This document shows, piece after piece, positions 7,070 through 7,700 of a stretch of DNA of 7,700 bases. The stretch is from Nitrospirota bacterium. Lineage in GTDB: Bacteria; Nitrospirota; CAKKRA01; 9FT-COMBO-42-15. Where the stretch lies: positions 1-7,700 of the forward strand of contig JACRON010000265.1 of NCBI GenBank assembly GCA_016214425.1. The letters are read 5' to 3'. Made by a program: the position numbers and the translations under genes. Numbering within the stretch: position 1 is the stretch's first letter; the number at the start of each line of letters is the position of its first letter. The notes beneath the pieces were generated by a model that ran no database searches, was not told where the DNA came from, and saw only the letters and a program-made list of their open reading frames with translations.

Positions 7070-7422
7070 AAAAACTGAGTATCTTTATCATTTTTATTTT
7101 TCTTTGGCTTTCGTATCAACGAGCAAATGCGGCAAATGTAACCTTAGAGTTGCAATTTTCAAATCCGCTCACGGAGAAAACTACAGTGATTGTTTCTGGA
7201 TTTTCTCGTTTATTTCCTCTATATTCAACTGAAGTGGCTGCTCAAGCGACCTCTGCAACAATCAATATTATAGGTATAGCTCCTGGACAATACGAGCTAC
7301 ATCTTGTTACAACTTTGGAAATAATAGATTATAGATTTACACTGAATGATGATGGTTCAGTGATATTTGAAAGGTCACCATCATTGCAGCAAAATGGCAA
7401 CACAAGCTTTATTACTAAGTGA
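7066..7422 (+). CDS. Small exported beta-rich protein of unknown function
   Basis: The product has 118 residues. A strong ribosome binding site, AAGGAG, at 7055-7060 lies five bases before the ATG, which overlaps the upstream stop as ATGA. A signal peptide (KK, then a run of Ile/Phe/Leu) ends at ANA (22/23). The mature part of about 96 residues alternates polar and hydrophobic residues. Its IAPGQYELHLVTTL segment is typical of small Ig-like or carboxypeptidase-regulatory-like beta sandwiches. It has no cysteines, no lipobox and no catalytic motif. I do not recognise a family. Its place as the fourth gene of the overlapping set suggests it is a component of the same exported assembly. It could be a pilin-like or accessory binding subunit, but the sequence does not show which. 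Confidence 0.75.
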   Translation: MKKLSIFIIFIFLWLSYQRANAANVTLELQFSNPLTEKTTVIVSGFSRLFPLYSTEVAAQATSATINIIGIAPGQYELHLVTTLEIIDYRFTLNDDGSVIFERSPSLQQNGNTSFITK

Positions 7423-7437
7423 ACTATGAAGGAGTAT

Positions 7438-7605
7438 ATGCAAAAAAATCGGCAGAGGGCTATATTTACTATAGCCTTCTTTATCTTACAATTGGTAATT
7501 GCTTTTCCTGTTGGTGCTGTGGATATCTATGTAAGCTCGTTTGTTGATGGTCAGATCTATACGGGCTGTTGCCCGAACCCATTTTTTAAAGCCGGTTTCC
7601 TTTAA
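7438..7605 (+). CDS. Short exported ORF, 55 codons, possibly truncated
   Basis: An ORF starts at 7438 behind AAGGAG (7429-7434, rather tight spacing of three bases). An in-frame ATG at 7426 lies upstream of that site and would add four residues. The N-terminus is a clear signal peptide: basic QKNRQR, then hydrophobic AIFTIAFFILQLVIA, with possible cleavage near VGA. The mature part is only about 28 residues (VDIYVSSFVDGQIYTGCCPN, then FFKAGFL) and includes a vicinal Cys pair. The beginning looks like the first strands of a larger beta domain, so it may be a gene cut short. The other two forward frames also close within about 50 bases, so one frameshift would not restore a long product. It lies 15 bases after the preceding stop. 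Function unknown; a genuine small secreted peptide is the alternative. Confidence 0.4.
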   Translation: MQKNRQRAIFTIAFFILQLVIAFPVGAVDIYVSSFVDGQIYTGCCPNPFFKAGFL

Positions 7606-7700
7606 TCCGTCTGCATCAAGTTATTTGAAGATATAATACCTAATGGCAGCGCTGACCACAAAATGCGTTGCTCATTGCCGCAATAAGAGGCGATAGCGCC
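7606..7700 (+). other. Non-coding tail at window end
   Basis: I see no supported gene in these 95 bases. The local features are an 8-base palindrome CAGCGCTG within 7640-7660 and a small GGCG-ATAG-CGCC hairpin at 7689-7700 at the very edge. The minus strand is open for about 30 codons running in from the right edge, ending before the 7605 region, so the end of a convergent gene cannot be excluded. Confidence 0.3.

Noticed and set aside
7562..7588. Possible rho-independent terminator: CGGGC-TGTT-GCCCG hairpin followed by six T
   Set aside because: The stem is only five base pairs and the T-run starts seven bases after it. It also lies inside the short ORF. Too weak to call.

Overview
The window looks like a chromosomal segment of a Gram-negative, moderately AT-rich bacterium. 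The RNase E/G tail and the style of the large exported proteins resemble Desulfobacterota or Nitrospirota genomes. That placement is from memory of protein families, not from a search. All recognised genes lie on the + strand.

Positions 1-734 look like ordinary housekeeping DNA: the 3' end of a ribonuclease E/G gene, then a 74-residue protein of unknown function. Positions 735-852 hold a good sigma70-type promoter with nine consecutive G in its spacer, and a G-rich ribosome binding site.

Positions 853-7422 form a tight operon of four genes. Each junction is a 4-base ATGA overlap (3972-3975, 5384-5387, 7066-7069), and every product begins with a signal peptide. The products, in order, are: (1) a protein of about 1040 residues with a coiled coil, a transglutaminase-like fold lacking the catalytic Cys, a long middle region, and a cysteine-containing C-terminal tip with an intact peptidase M15 zinc motif; (2) an FG-GAP/VCBS-like repeat protein; (3) a squalene-cyclase-like alpha/alpha-toroid protein with beta-sandwich domains, lacking the cyclase acid; (4) a small predicted beta-rich protein. 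A fifth exported ORF of 55 codons follows (7438-7605), probably short or truncated. The last 95 bases show no gene I can support.

My reading is that this is an uncharacterised exported multi-protein system. Two of its modules appear to be non-catalytic enzyme folds used for binding or scaffolding. The one apparently active domain is a peptidoglycan-type zinc peptidase at the C-terminal tip of the first protein, the position used by effector domains in polymorphic-toxin-like proteins. The G9 promoter spacer suggests expression may switch by strand slippage. The domain calls rest on visible motifs; the system-level function is inference.
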